Assembly: GCA_963835885.1 (NCBI GenBank)
Contig: CAWIHF010000020.1
Coordinates: forward strand, 1 to 64,000
DNA from: Roseiarcus sp963835885
Lineage (GTDB): Bacteria > Pseudomonadota > Alphaproteobacteria > Rhizobiales > Beijerinckiaceae
Reading direction: 5' to 3'
DNA: 64,000 nt
The position numbers and the translations under genes are program-made. Position 1 is the first letter of the stretch. Each line of letters starts with the position of its first letter. Shown here in pieces: positions 17,784 to 27,404 of this stretch. The notes beneath the pieces were generated by a model. The model was given only the letters and a program-made list of their open reading frames with translations, was not told where the DNA came from and made no database searches.

Positions 17784-19489
17784 TTGAGGTCTACATTTGA
17801 CCAATCGATTCGACTGCCGCGAAAGGCCTCTTCCTTGACCGTTGCCGCCGCCGATCGGGTCGCCCGGGCGAACCCTTTGTCCGCGCTTCCGGAGAGCGTC
17901 ATTCTTTCGTGGGGCTGGCGCCGCCGAGCGATTGCCTTCGGCTCCGGGGCTGTCGGAGCGCTGGCGATGCCGCCATTCGCGCTCTTTCCGCTGATGATCG
18001 CGCCGATGAGCGTCGCGGTTTGGCTAATCGACGGATCCGCTAATCGCGGCGACGGCCGGCGGATGGTCGCCGGATTGCGCGCGGCGTTCGGCGCGGGCTG
18101 GTGGATGGGGTTCGGCTATTTCCTCGCCGGACTCTGGTGGGTGGGGACGGCATGCCTCGTCGATGGCGACAAGTTCATCTGGGCTCTTCCGCTGGGCGTT
18201 GTCGCCCTGCCGGCGGCTCTGGCGTTTTTCCCCGCCTGCGGGTTCGCCCTGGCGTGGCTTCTCTGGTCGCCCGGACCTCAGCGCATCTTCGCGCTCGCCT
18301 TCGGTCTCGGTCTTTCCGAATGGGCGCGCGGACTTTTGCTCACCGGTTTCCCGTGGAACGACGTCGGGATGACGCTCGGCGCCAATTTGACCCTTGCTCA
18401 AGTCGCCTCGCTCGTCGGCCTGCATGGGCTGACGTTCCTGGCCATTGCGATCTTCGCGGCGCCCGCGACCCTATGGCGGATTGGCCGCGCTCGACTGGCC
18501 CTCACTCCGACGATTCTTGCGGCTCTCGTGCTGTCGCTGATCGCGTGCTTTGGCGTTTTCAGGCTAGACGCGCGCCGGCCGCGACAGCGCCCGGAGTGAA
18601 GCTCCGCATCATTCAGCCGGACATCTCCCAAGGCTCGTCATTTTCTCCGGAGAACAAGGGCGCAATCCTGCGCCGGTACTTTGCGCTGTCCGGTCGAAGC
18701 GCCAACGGGGGCGCTGTTGGCGTGCGGAACGTTACGCATCTCATCTGGCCGGAATCGGCCTTCCCCTTCATCCTGTCGCGCGACGCCCAGGCGCTCGGCG
18801 ACATCGCCGATTTCCTTCACGACGGCGCGACCCTGGTGACCGGCGCCGCACGGGTCGAGACGAACGGCGCCGGACCCCCGGCCTACTACAATTCCATCGA
18901 GGTGCTCGATGGGCGCGGCCTGTCGAGGGAGCGTTACGACAAGCAGCATTTGGTGCCGTTCGGAGAGTACGTACCGTTCGAGGGTTGGCTCGAGCAGACG
19001 GGAATCACGCAATTTGTCCAGGTTCCGGGCGGATTCTCGCCCGGGCGGGGGCCGCGCGTCCTAAAAATCCCTGGCCTGCCCATCGCGATGCCGCTGATCT
19101 GCTACGAAGCGATTTTTCCAACCGAAATCGGCGACGCATTCTCTGGCGCGCGACGCGCGGACTGGATGCTGAACCTGACTGACGACGCGTGGTTCGGCCT
19201 TACCCCGGGGCCCTACCAGCACTACGCCCAGGCCCGACTGAGGGCGATCGAACTCGGGCTTCCCCTGGTGCGCGTCGCAAATTCCGGAATATCTGCGGTC
19301 GTCGACGGTCTTGGCCGCGAAATCGCTTTCGCTCCCCTCGGCGCCGAGAGCGTTCTGGACTTCGAACTGCCAAAGCCGCTCCCGCCGACCTGGCAGTCCC
19401 GGTTCGGCTCGCTCGGCGCCGCTCTGATCGCGGTCGCGCTGCTTACGTTTTGCTTCGTCCGACGCCAAAAAGGCGCCGCCAAGACCTGA
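17784..19489 (+). CDS. lnt: Apolipoprotein N-acyltransferase, one frameshift
   Basis: Transfers the third acyl chain to lipoproteins at the inner membrane. The first frame (to about 18585) supplies membrane helices (FGYFLAGLWWVG, LPLGVVALPAALAFF and others). The second frame (from about 18590) supplies the nitrilase-like periplasmic domain with the catalytic Glu in WPESAFPF, Lys in KQHLVPFGEYVPF and Cys in ICYEAIFP. The two frames meet at the codons after LDARRP, so one base is gained or lost there. The start is uncertain: TTG at 17784 or TTG at 17835. Confidence 0.85.
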
Positions 19490-19610
19490 GATTGCATACC
19501 TACACGCTTGCGCGCTATGCGGGCGTCGGCTATCTGCGTTGCCCCAGCGTCAAGTGGCTGGGGCGGAGATTCGATTCCGCAAAGTCGTTCGGATTGTGGA
19601 GCGTGGACCC

Positions 19611-20033
19611 GTGAACAGCCCGTCCAACGTCGTCGATGCCTATGTTGGAGCGCGGTTGCGCATGCGGCGGGTCATGCTGGGAATGAGCCAAGGCAAACTC
19701 GGCCAGCTTCTCGGAGTGACATTTCAGCAGGTTCAGAAATACGAAAAAGGCTCCAACCGAATCAGCGCGAGTCGCCTGCGCCAGGCGGCGCATGTGCTCG
19801 AGGTCCCGGTGGAGTTCTTCTACGAAGGCGCTCCCGCTCCGGAGGGGACCGGCGCCGAAACGTCCGAGCAGGCGACGCAGGCCTTTGACGTCGCCTTCCT
19901 GGCGACGACGGAGGGTTTCCAGCTGAATCGGGCATTTCTGCGGATCCGCGACCCCAAGGTGCGTCGTCGCATCGTCGAACTCGTCGTGTCGCTCGCCCCG
20001 GCAGATGACGAGGGGTCTGAAGCCGTTCGGTAA
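19611..20033 (+). CDS. XRE-family transcriptional regulator upstream of metK
   Basis: A 140-residue DNA-binding protein. The helix-turn-helix spans residues about 12-66 (RLRMRRVMLGMSQGKLGQLL, VTFQQVQKYEKGSNRISASRL). An N-terminal GTG start at 19611 is preferred over upstream codons because conserved residues begin directly after it. The C-terminal half has a low-complexity hinge, then a helical IRDPKVRRRIVELV segment. The gene sits between lnt and metK, a common Hyphomicrobiales arrangement, so control of metK or methionine metabolism is possible but not shown. Confidence 0.85.
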   Translation: MNSPSNVVDAYVGARLRMRRVMLGMSQGKLGQLLGVTFQQVQKYEKGSNRISASRLRQAAHVLEVPVEFFYEGAPAPEGTGAETSEQATQAFDVAFLATTEGFQLNRAFLRIRDPKVRRRIVELVVSLAPADDEGSEAVR

Positions 20034-20148
20034 AAAGAACGAAACAGACAAATCCGGCTTGACCTAACGAACGCTTGGCGCCAAAAGCAGCGCGCTCCGG
20101 CCAACGCTTTGCGCGTAGGACGGAATCGTAGGGGCGGGAGATCAACAT

Positions 20149-21336
20149 ATGGCGCGTCTAAACTATGAATTCACCAGCGAATCCGTGTCCGAGGGGCATC
20201 CGGACAAAGTCTGCGACCGCATTTCCGACGAAATCGTCGATCTCTTCTTCCGCGAGGGTGCGACGGCGGGCATCGATCCCTATCAGATCCGTGTCGCCTG
20301 CGAGACTCTCGCCACGACCAATCGTGTGATCATCGCAGGCGAGGTGCGAGGGCCGAAGCTCTCCGGCGAGCGCATCGTCGAGGCCGCGCGCCGGGCGATC
20401 AAGGATATCGGCTACGAGCAGGAGGGCTTCCACTGGCGTGACGCTGAGATCGAGGTGTTGCTGCACGCTCAATCGGCGGACATCGCGCAAGGGGTCGACG
20501 CGGCCGGCAACAAGGACGAGGGCGCAGGCGACCAGGGCATCATGTTCGGCTACGCCTGCCGCGAGACCCCCGAACTGATGCCGGCGCCGCTGTATTACGC
20601 GCACAAGATTCTGCGAGAGATTTCGCACGCCCGCCACTCGGGCGTCGAGAAGACGCTGGGTCCCGACGCCAAGAGCCAGGTGACGGTTCGCTATCAGAAC
20701 GGTAAGCCGGTCGAAGCGAGCCAGATCGTCGTCTCCCACCAGCATCTCATCGAGTCGCTGACGTCCGAGGAGGTCGCCGCGCTGGTTCGACCCTACGTGA
20801 CGGCCGCGCTGCCGCAAGGCTGGATCACGCCGAACACGGTGTGGCACATCAACCCGACCGGGAAGTTCTTCATTGGCGGTCCGGACGGCGACTGCGGACT
20901 TACTGGACGGAAGATCATCGTCGACACCTACGGCGGCGCCGCGCCGCACGGCGGCGGCGCCTTTTCGGGCAAGGACCCGACGAAGGTGGACCGCTCGGCG
21001 GCCTATGCCGCGCGCTATCTGGCCAAGAACGTTGTCGCCGCCAATCTCGCCGACCGGTGCACCCTCCAACTCTCGTATGCAATTGGCGTGGCTCGCCCGC
21101 TGTCAATTTACGCCGACCTGCACGGCGCCGGTCAGATCGACGAAGGGAAGCTCGAGAAGGCGCTGATGGAGGTCATGAATCTCTCGCCACGGGGCATTCG
21201 CGAGCATCTCAAGCTCAACCGCCCGATCTTCGCGCGCACCTCCGCTTATGGCCATTTCGGCCGGGCGCCGGAGGCGGACGGCGGCTTCTCGTGGGAAAAG
21301 ACGGACCTTGCCGACACTTTGCGCCGGCTCGCCTGA
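20149..21336 (+). CDS. metK: S-adenosylmethionine synthetase
   Basis: Makes SAM from methionine and ATP. A 395-residue protein with SVSEGHPDKVCDRISDEIVD near residue 12, GAGDQGIMFGYA near residue 124 and GGGAFSGKDPTKVDRSAAY near residue 265, all canonical substrate or metal loops. The ATG at 20149 is preceded by GGGGCGGGAG. The 115-base leader after the XRE gene has short GC-rich inverted pieces, but no SAM-class riboswitch could be confirmed by eye. Followed 26 bases later by trmB. Confidence 0.96.
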   Translation: MARLNYEFTSESVSEGHPDKVCDRISDEIVDLFFREGATAGIDPYQIRVACETLATTNRVIIAGEVRGPKLSGERIVEAARRAIKDIGYEQEGFHWRDAEIEVLLHAQSADIAQGVDAAGNKDEGAGDQGIMFGYACRETPELMPAPLYYAHKILREISHARHSGVEKTLGPDAKSQVTVRYQNGKPVEASQIVVSHQHLIESLTSEEVAALVRPYVTAALPQGWITPNTVWHINPTGKFFIGGPDGDCGLTGRKIIVDTYGGAAPHGGGAFSGKDPTKVDRSAAYAARYLAKNVVAANLADRCTLQLSYAIGVARPLSIYADLHGAGQIDEGKLEKALMEVMNLSPRGIREHLKLNRPIFARTSAYGHFGRAPEADGGFSWEKTDLADTLRRLA

Positions 21337-21361
21337 GACCGCGCAGACCGCCTGGCGATGC

Positions 21362-22060
21362 ATGACAGCCGGAGGGGAAAGCGCTTCGGCGCCGCCCCGC
21401 CGCACGCTTTATGGGCGCAGCCGAGGCAAGGCGCTACGCGCGCGACAGGAACGGCTGCTTGCCGACGCCTTGCCGTGGGTCGAAATCGCCCCGGACGCAC
21501 TCCGCCGGCCGGGTCTCTTTGCCTTCGAACCGCGCGAACTCTGGCTCGAAATTGGCTTCGGCTCGGGGGAACATCTGATCGATCAGGCGAAGGACAATCG
21601 GGATGTCGGCCTTGTCGGTTGCGAGCCGTTTCTCAATGGCGTTGCGGCGGCCCTGACGGGAATCGAGCGCGAGATGCTTACGAATGTCCGGCTGCGGCGG
21701 GGCGATGCGCAGGCTCTCGTCGAAGCCGCGCCGGAGGCGTTCTTCTCTCGCGTCTTCCTTCTCTATCCGGATCCCTGGCCGAAGCGGCGGCACCACAAGC
21801 GCCGCGTCGTTTCGCAAGCGATGATCGAGGCGCTGGCGCGGGTGATGAGGCCGGGCGGCGAACTGCGCTTCGCGACCGATATCGACGACTATGCCGGCTG
21901 GACCTTGCGCCGCTTTCTTGCTTCGCCCGATTTCCGCTGGGCCGCATCGAGGGTCGACGATTGGCGGATCCCCTGGCCGGACTGGCGCCCGACGCGTTAT
22001 GAAGCCAAGGCGCATAGGGCGGGCAGGGGATCCGTTTACCTTACTTTTGTTCGGCTGTGA
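21362..22060 (+). CDS. trmB: tRNA (guanine-N7-)-methyltransferase TrmB
   Basis: A 232-residue class-I SAM methyltransferase that forms m7G46 in tRNA. The SAM-binding strand LWLEIGFGSGEHLIDQA lies near residue 60. The family signature LLYPDPWPKRRHHKRRVV lies near residue 137, and the C-terminal TRYEAKAHRAGR is typical. Co-directional with metK, 26 bases downstream. Confidence 0.95.
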   Translation: MTAGGESASAPPRRTLYGRSRGKALRARQERLLADALPWVEIAPDALRRPGLFAFEPRELWLEIGFGSGEHLIDQAKDNRDVGLVGCEPFLNGVAAALTGIEREMLTNVRLRRGDAQALVEAAPEAFFSRVFLLYPDPWPKRRHHKRRVVSQAMIEALARVMRPGGELRFATDIDDYAGWTLRRFLASPDFRWAASRVDDWRIPWPDWRPTRYEAKAHRAGRGSVYLTFVRL

Positions 22061-22138
22061 GCCAATGGTGGCTCAAATGCACGGTTCTCCCGTCGGGGAG
22101 AATCGCGCTAGGAGACGCGTTGCGTCGAAGAGGTGGTC

Positions 22139-23756
22139 ATGTCGGAGAGCGTTGATCGTCGAACCGTCCTCATGGGAGTCGCCGCATCGGCGGCGGCGAT
22201 GAGTCCGTTCGGCGAGGCTTTTGCCGCCGAATCGGACGGGCTTCAGTTCGAGCCGCCGGTTGCGTTTTCCTACGAGCTCTTCAGGCAGCAGGCGCGCGAT
22301 CGTGCGCATCAGCCGTACCAACCTCCGCCGCGACCCTCGCCCGAGGTGCTGCAGAAGATCAATTACGAAGAATGGGGAAAGATTCGCTACAAGGACGCCT
22401 ACGCCCTGTTCGCCGACGGGCCCGGCCCGTTCCCGGTCACCTTTTTCCACCTCGGACTCTTTTTCGAGAAGGCGGTCGGCATGCATGTGGTCGAAGGCGG
22501 CCAGTCGCGCAAGATCATTTACGAGCAGGCCTATTTCGAAATGCCGGCCAATTCCCCAGCGCGCGACCTGCCGCCGGGAGCGGGCTTTGCCGGCCTGCGC
22601 GTCCAGGAATCGCGCGATGGCCCGCTCGACTGGCGCAAGAACGACTGGGTCGCCTTCCTCGGGGCCGCCTATTTCCGGGCGATCGGCGAACTGAGGCAGT
22701 ACGGCCTCTCGGCCCGAGGCGTGGCGCTCGACGTCGCCGTCGCCGATCGGCCGGAGGAATTCCCCGACTTCACCCAATTCTACATCAACTCCGCGCCCGA
22801 CGGACACACGCTGACGCTCTATGCGCTGATGGAGGGCCCCTCGATTGTCGGGGCCTACCGCTTCCTGATGACGCGCGGCAAGGGCGTCGTCATGGACATC
22901 GAGTCGCAGCTCAACGTGCGCACCCAGGTCTCGCGCTTCGGCATCGCCCCGGCCACCTCGATGTACTGGTATTCGGAGACCAAGAAAGAGACTGCGATCG
23001 ACTGGCGCCCGGAGGTGCACGATTTCGGACGGGCTCGAGATGTGGTCGGGCAACGGCGAGCGGCTTTGGCGTCCGCTCAACAACCCGCCCCGCATCATGG
23101 TGTCGGCGTTCTCGGACAAAGACCCGCGCGGCTTCGGCCTCATGCAGCGCGACCGCGTCTTCGACCATTATCTCGACGGCGTCTATTACGACCGGCGCCC
23201 GAGCCTGTGGGTCGAGCCGCTGCCAGGCCCGGACGGGAAAGGTTGGGGCAAGGGGACGATCCAACTCTGCGAGATCCCGACCGACGACGAGATCCACGAC
23301 AACGTGGTGGCGATGTGGGTGCCGGCCCAGCCCGTGCCGGCGGGGGCCGAGTTGCAGCTCAATTACCGTCTCTACTGGCTCGCCAACTCCCCTTTTCCGT
23401 CCGACCTCGGCATCGTGGTCGCGACCAGGCTCGGGCGCGGCGGCCAGCCCGGCCAGCCGCGGCCGAAGGGCGTACGGAAGTTCATGGTGGAGTTTCTCGG
23501 CGGCCCGCTGGTCGACCTTCCCTATGGCGTCAAGCCTGAACTCGTCGTCACGGCCTCGCGCGGAACGTTTGGCTCCTATCAGCTGATCGAGGCGGTTCCC
23601 GACGGGGTGGCCGGACACTGGCGCGCCCAGTTCGACCTCATCGTCGAGGGAACCGACCCGGTCGAGATGCGTGGTTTCCTGAAGTCGGGCGACAAGACCC
23701 TGACCGAGACCTGGCTCTTCCAGTACCACCCGTTCGTGACAGTCAGCCGCCTTTAG
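22139..23756 (+). CDS. opgD: Periplasmic glucan biosynthesis protein (OpgD/MdoG family), one frameshift
   Basis: The N-terminus carries a twin-arginine signal (SVDRRTVLMGVAASAAAMS, cleavage after AFA), pointing to Tat export as for OpgD. The MdoG domain follows: YEEWGKIRYKD, FHLGLFFEKAVGMHVVEGG, AYRFLMTRGKGVVMDIE, YWYSETKKETAIDWRPEVHDSDGLEMW, then RDRVFDHYLDGVYYDRRPSLWVEP. The frame shifts at about 23025-23035 (VHD to SDGLEMW), best explained by one extra T in a TTT run. It shapes osmoregulated periplasmic glucans. Confidence 0.85.
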
Positions 23757-24190
23757 CGCCGGTTTAGGGTCGAGCCCGTTATCTTTCAAGCGCTTGCGAC
23801 CCCCTTTAGGGTCGGGTGTCCCTCCGTCTGGGCGACGGGCCTTGCCCAATGGGGTGGAGCGGGCGCCGGGCGACGCCGTCGGCCGAACGCCTTGGGCCAA
23901 AATTCCTCCAAGCCGATCCAAAGCCAAACCAAGCCGATCAAAGAAAATGAACTTGGGTTTTCTTGGATTTTTCGTCCGATTCGAGGCTTTTCAACGAGTT
24001 GCGAGCAATCCAAATCAAAAAAATTCAGGAGGGGTCACGTGGGCGCCCGGCGGTCAGCGGGGCTTTGCCCGCCCATCCTTAGGCAGGTTCCGACCGATTG
24101 TACTCCGAATATGGCATGTTCAAGCCGTGTCATTCGACCCTTCTCCGACGGGCGAAAATCAACCTACCACAGGACCAGGCTTCCGCCAAG
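23757..24190. other. Intergenic region without recognised gene
   Basis: About 430 bases between opgD and the restriction-enzyme relic. TTTAGGGTCG occurs twice (near 23763 and 23808). The middle (23885-24025) is conspicuously A-rich for this genome, suggesting acquired DNA at the edge of the defence island. No conserved coding frame, tRNA or attachment site was seen. Confidence 0.4.
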
Positions 24191-24420
24191 AAAGTGTTCG
24201 TGATTTGTTCAAGTACGACCAGCGACTCTATTCCGACGGGCAGAGGGCTTGGCTGATGGCGATCCGCGACCACCTCGCCGTCAATGTCGAGACGACGATG
24301 GACGATCTGATGGACGCCCCCGATTTCGGCGCGCGCGGCGGTCTTTTGCGGGCGCGCGCTTTGTTCGGGGCGCGGTTGCCGAAGCTGCTCGACGAATTGG
24401 CCGACGCGCTGGTGGCGTGA
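24190..24420 (+). pseudogene. C-terminal fragment of a type I restriction enzyme R subunit
   Basis: About 75 codons resemble the helical end of HsdR/helicase-type restriction subunits: VRDLFKYDQRLYSDGQRAWL, AIRDHLAVNVETT, then LLRARALFGARLPKLLDELADAL ending in TGA at 24420. Nothing upstream encodes the nuclease or helicase domains. With the hsdM remnants at 27.8-28.55 kb it marks an eroded type I restriction locus. Assignment rests on general likeness and is only moderately sure. Confidence 0.5.
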
Positions 24421-24457
24421 CATCACCATGGGATAGATATCATTGATGGAGGCGGCG

Positions 24458-24715
24458 ATGTCGGCAACCGCGAAAATCTTCCAGAACGGACGCAGCCAAG
24501 CCGTCCGGCTGCCGAAGGACTTTCGCCTCCCCGGCAAGGAGGTGAAGGTCACACGCGTCGGCAACGCGGTGTTGCTGGAGCCGATCGAGGAGCAGGCATC
24601 CTTCGACGCCGATGCGTTCTGGGCCAAACTCGACGCGCTGGGCGCGCGGGATTTCCTTCCCGAGGGCCTTACCGACGATCCACCGCCCGAGCCGGACGAC
24701 ATTTCGTTCGATTGA
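24458..24715 (+). CDS. vapB: VapB-type antitoxin (AbrB/SpoVT fold)
   Basis: An 85-residue swapped-hairpin AbrB protein: AKIFQNGRSQAVRLPKDFRL, then VKVTRVGNAVLLEPIE. The C-terminal half, with DAFWAKLDALGARDF and an acidic tail, would wrap the toxin. The ATG at 24458 is favoured by GGAGG just upstream over two earlier Met codons. A GATATCAT sequence lies in its leader (24435-24443), part of the palindrome found before the second pair. It neutralises the adjacent VapC, whose start follows 3 bases after its stop. Confidence 0.88.
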   Translation: MSATAKIFQNGRSQAVRLPKDFRLPGKEVKVTRVGNAVLLEPIEEQASFDADAFWAKLDALGARDFLPEGLTDDPPPEPDDISFD

Positions 24716-24718
24716 GCA

Positions 24719-25127
24719 ATGTATTGCCTTGACACGAACGTCATCATTTTCGCGCTCAACCGGCGGCGGCCCGCGATCGCGGCGAGGCTCGCCGCGGAGC
24801 TTGCGGCGAAAACGCGATTGATCGTGCCTGCGGCGGCGATGTTCGAACTGGAATACGGCATCGCCAAGAGCGAGCGGGGGCCGCAGTCCCGCATTCCGCT
24901 CGACGCCTTCCTGGCGAATGGTTTCGAGTTCGCCCCGTTCGACGCTGCGGACGCCCGCGAGGCGGGAGGCATCCGCGCCCGCGCTGGAGCGCGCGGGAAG
25001 CCCGATCGGCCCCTACGACATTCTCATCGCCGGCGCGGCCCGCCGCCGCGGCGCTGTTCGGGTGACGGCGAACGGCCGCGCGTTCCAGCGCGTTCCGGGG
25101 TTGATCGTGGCGGATTGGGCGGCGTGA
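24719..25127 (+). CDS. vapC: VapC-type PIN-domain toxin, one frameshift
   Basis: PIN-domain RNase. MYCLDTNVIIFALN supplies the first acidic residue and FELEYGIAKS the Glu. The last acidic residues come from GPYDILIAGAARRRGA in another frame. The shift lies at about 24980-24990, where a CCC run would need to be CC. Without the shift the protein ends in meaningless Arg/Pro-rich sequence at 25165. Like other chromosomal vapBC pairs it probably cleaves RNA when free of VapB. Whether it is really broken depends on that base. Confidence 0.8.
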
Positions 25128-25177
25128 GCGTCGAAACAATCATTGTGGCAAGCACTCAGAGCTAGGAACTCCGACTA

Positions 25178-25844
25178 ATGGCGAACCATAATCAGTTGAC
25201 ACGGGCGCTTGGCGACGACGTCCTTGCTGTTCCGCACGGCGACGGTTCGCAGTCCGAAGTCGAGTATCGGATCGCTTGGGCTCGGACGTTTTTGAAGAAG
25301 GTGGGCGCGATTGACAACAGCGAGCGTGGAGTTTGGACGCTCACGAGCAAGGGCCGCGACTTTACCGAAAAGGACGCCGCAGATGTGGTCCGCCAGGTTC
25401 GCGCCTTGCAAAAGAGGAAGCGACCCCCGGGCGCGTCAGAAGAAAGCAGGCCCTCGGAGGAGGCCCTGGCTGCCGCTGAATCTCCCGAGATCAGCTGGAA
25501 GGAGAAGCTGCTCGGCGTCCTCAAAGGGCTCCCACCAGATAGGTTCGAACGGTTGTGCCAGCGCATTCTGCGGGAGAGCGGGTTCACAAAAGTTGAGGTG
25601 ACGGGACGCTCCGGGGACGGTGGTATCGATGGCGCGGGCGTCCTTCGCATGAACCTTGTTTTGTTTCACGTCCTGTTTCAGTGTAAGCGTTGGAAGGACG
25701 CGGTTTCGTCCCCGATCATCCGCGATTTTCGCGGGGCAATGTTGGTCGGGCCGACAAAGGGTTGATAATGACGACGGGCCGATTTACTGCGGACGCGCAG
25801 CGCGAAGCGGTGCGCGATGGTGCTCCCGCCATCGATCTGGAATA
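25178..25844 (+). pseudogene. mrr: Mrr-type restriction endonuclease, frameshifted and cut by an IS element
   Basis: The N-terminal winged-helix (Mrr_N) part reads ARTFLKKVGAIDNSERGVWTLT. The nuclease domain follows with FERLCQRILRESGF, VEVTGRSGDGGIDGAG and the catalytic QCKRWK (D-QxK type). At about 25741 the frame shifts (GRADKGLIMTTGRFTADAQ in the third frame), needing one base more than present. The coding likeness ends at IDL (about 25840), exactly where the IS1595-family inverted repeat begins at 25845. The missing C-terminus was not found beyond the IS. Mrr enzymes cut methylated DNA. Confidence 0.85.
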
Positions 25845-26885
25845 GCTCAATTCGCGTTAGATTGATATCATCATTTGGGCTCCTCCGCCGATGGCGGCAT
25901 TGAGGCATGCTCGGGGCGTGGGATTGTGCTTGAGGCCGGCGAGGTGGAACCACCTGAGGTAGCTGTCGAGGTATTTTGTGGCAATGCCGCGACGGGGGCG
26001 CAGGAAGGTTTTGAGGCTCTCATGGCGACTGTTGACGGTCTGGATGTGTAATTCGCCGCGGACGCGTTCACCTTTCGACTGGTTGAGCGCTTCATGGCTG
26101 ACGCCGAGGGCGGCGGCGCAAGGCGGGTAGACGTTATTGCCGTCGGTGACGAGCAAGGTGTCCTTACCCAGAATGGGCGCGAGCACCGGCTTGATGGTCT
26201 GGGCGGTCACGGCCGAGAGGACGGCGCTGATGGTGGCGCCGCTCCGGTCGGCGGCCACCAGGATCGGCGTCTGTTCGTCCGAAAGGCCGCGCTTGGCTGC
26301 TTTTCCGCCCCGCCTGCGAGCCTTGCGACCGAGGCGACGCTCGCCCTTACAGCTTGATAATATATAGGTTTCGTCGACTTCGACGATGCCGCTCAACAGG
26401 CGCGTGGGGTTCTTGGCGGCGCGCAGGAAGCGATGTCGCCAGCGGAACGCCGTGCTCACCGCCACCCCGCACCGCTCGGCCGAGGCGGCCACCGTCTCGC
26501 CCTCGCTCACCGACTGACCAAAATCAAGCCAGCGTTCCTTCTTGCGCAATCGGGCCAGCGGCGTTCCGGTTAGCGCATTGAAGCTTCTGCGGCAATCCTT
26601 GCAGCGGAAACGGCGCAGGCCGTCGGTTCGGCCCCCGCCCACCGACGCCCCGCCGCAGTGCGGACAGCGCCGCGCCTCGCCCAAGCGCTCCTCGATCGCC
26701 GCCGCCACCGCCGCTCTGGGCTGCCGGCCGGCCAGCACCGCCTCGAGCTCCTGGCGCTGCTTTGCCGTCAGACCGTCGATCTCCGCCAGCCACGCTCGAA
26801 ACATCCCCTGATCCATCGCTATCCCCTGTCAATCCATAATAAATCGTAGCACAAACAGGCCACCTCAATCTAACGCTAATTGAGC
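25845..26885 (-). mobile_element. IS1595-family insertion sequence inside mrr
   Basis: A 21-bp imperfect terminal inverted repeat, GCTCAATTnGCGTTAGATT-GA, is at 25845-25865 and, inverted, at 26865-26885, with one mismatch. It frames a complete transposase gene on the minus strand. No convincing 8-bp target duplication is visible (CTGGAATA on the left, CACAGGAA on the right), which may reflect later deletion of the right flank. The IS separates the mrr 5' part from unrelated sequence. Confidence 0.88.
25857..26816 (-). CDS. IS1595-family transposase
   Basis: 319 residues. A zinc ribbon comes first (CPHCGG near residue 53 and CKDC near residue 72), then a helix-turn-helix-like segment (AASAERCGVAVSTAFRWRHRF) and an ISXO2-type DDE domain: VEVDETYI, LLVTDGNNVYPP and the N/E region KTFLRPRRGIATKYLDSYLRWF. 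The gene nearly fills the element. It is intact, so the IS may be active or recently inserted. Confidence 0.92.
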   Translation of the reverse strand: MDQGMFRAWLAEIDGLTAKQRQELEAVLAGRQPRAAVAAAIEERLGEARRCPHCGGASVGGGRTDGLRRFRCKDCRRSFNALTGTPLARLRKKERWLDFGQSVSEGETVAASAERCGVAVSTAFRWRHRFLRAAKNPTRLLSGIVEVDETYILSSCKGERRLGRKARRRGGKAAKRGLSDEQTPILVAADRSGATISAVLSAVTAQTIKPVLAPILGKDTLLVTDGNNVYPPCAAALGVSHEALNQSKGERVRGELHIQTVNSRHESLKTFLRPRRGIATKYLDSYLRWFHLAGLKHNPTPRACLNAAIGGGAQMMISI

Positions 26886-27123
26886 CACAGGAATTTAGAC
26901 TTCGGCCGTGCTCACTGCGTAGAGGAACGATGTTCTGCGCATTGTCGAGGAAAACGTCTGTCACTTTCTCGACCGCGTGCTTGAGACGATCCACCTGAGA
27001 TTCATGCACTTGAGGCGGCGCATTGACGAATTGGCGAGTTTACTTTGGCGCGACCCCTCGCTACGGCCCGCCCCGAAAGGGGGCGTGGCCGCAGGAGGGC
27101 TTGACCGTCGACCGAAGGACGAC
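26886..27123. other. Sequence between IS and second toxin-antitoxin pair
   Basis: One plus-strand frame (about 26930-27060) reads plausibly as helical protein (VLRIVEENVCHFLDRVLETI, then RRRIDELASLLWRDP) but has no start or recognisable family. It might be the end of a gene lost during the IS insertion. It does not match the expected Mrr C-terminus. Confidence 0.3.
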
Positions 27124-27143
27124 GATATCATTTGCATGATATC
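27124..27143. promoter_or_regulatory. Probable VapB operator palindrome
   Basis: GATATCA, six bases, TGATATC: a perfect 7-bp inverted repeat 30 bases before the antitoxin ATG (27174). AbrB-type antitoxins usually bind such palindromes to repress their own operon, and the leader of the first vapB (24435-24443) contains one half-site, GATATCAT. Confidence 0.5.
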
Positions 27144-27173
27144 CAAAGCACTAAAGATATCCACGAGGACGCC

Positions 27174-27404
27174 ATGCAGGTTTCCAAATGGGGGAACAGC
27201 CTCGCCGTCAGACTCCCCAAGGCGCTGGTCGACGAGCTTAACCTCGCCCCCGGCGACGAGCTGAGAGTTGTCGCTGCGAGCAAGAAGGAAATCGCGATCG
27301 AAAAACGCGACCGGCGTGCGGAGTTTCTGGAAGCGATGAAGCAATTCCGGTTCGAGTTGCCGCCCGACTACAAATTCGACCGCGAAGAGGCCAACGAGCG
27401 ATGA
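27174..27404 (+). CDS. AbrB/MazE-type antitoxin (second pair)
   Basis: A 76-residue AbrB-fold protein: MQVSKWGNSLAVRLPKALVD, then GDELRVVAASKKEIAIEK, with a C-terminal helix and DYKFDREEANER tail. The ATG at 27174 starts the conserved MQVSKWGNS block. It overlaps the toxin gene start by 4 bases (ATGA). It belongs to a different subfamily from the antitoxin at 24.46 kb. Confidence 0.88.
   Translation: MQVSKWGNSLAVRLPKALVDELNLAPGDELRVVAASKKEIAIEKRDRRAEFLEAMKQFRFELPPDYKFDREEANER

Noticed and set aside
20034..20148. SAM/SAH-type riboswitch before metK
   Set aside because: The leader has GC-rich complementary pieces (GGCGCC, GCGCGC) but no arrangement matching a known metK riboswitch by eye.
22133..23756. 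opgD as a true pseudogene
   Set aside because: Both halves are fully conserved in sequence and join at one extra T in a short run, the same error type seen in many genes here.
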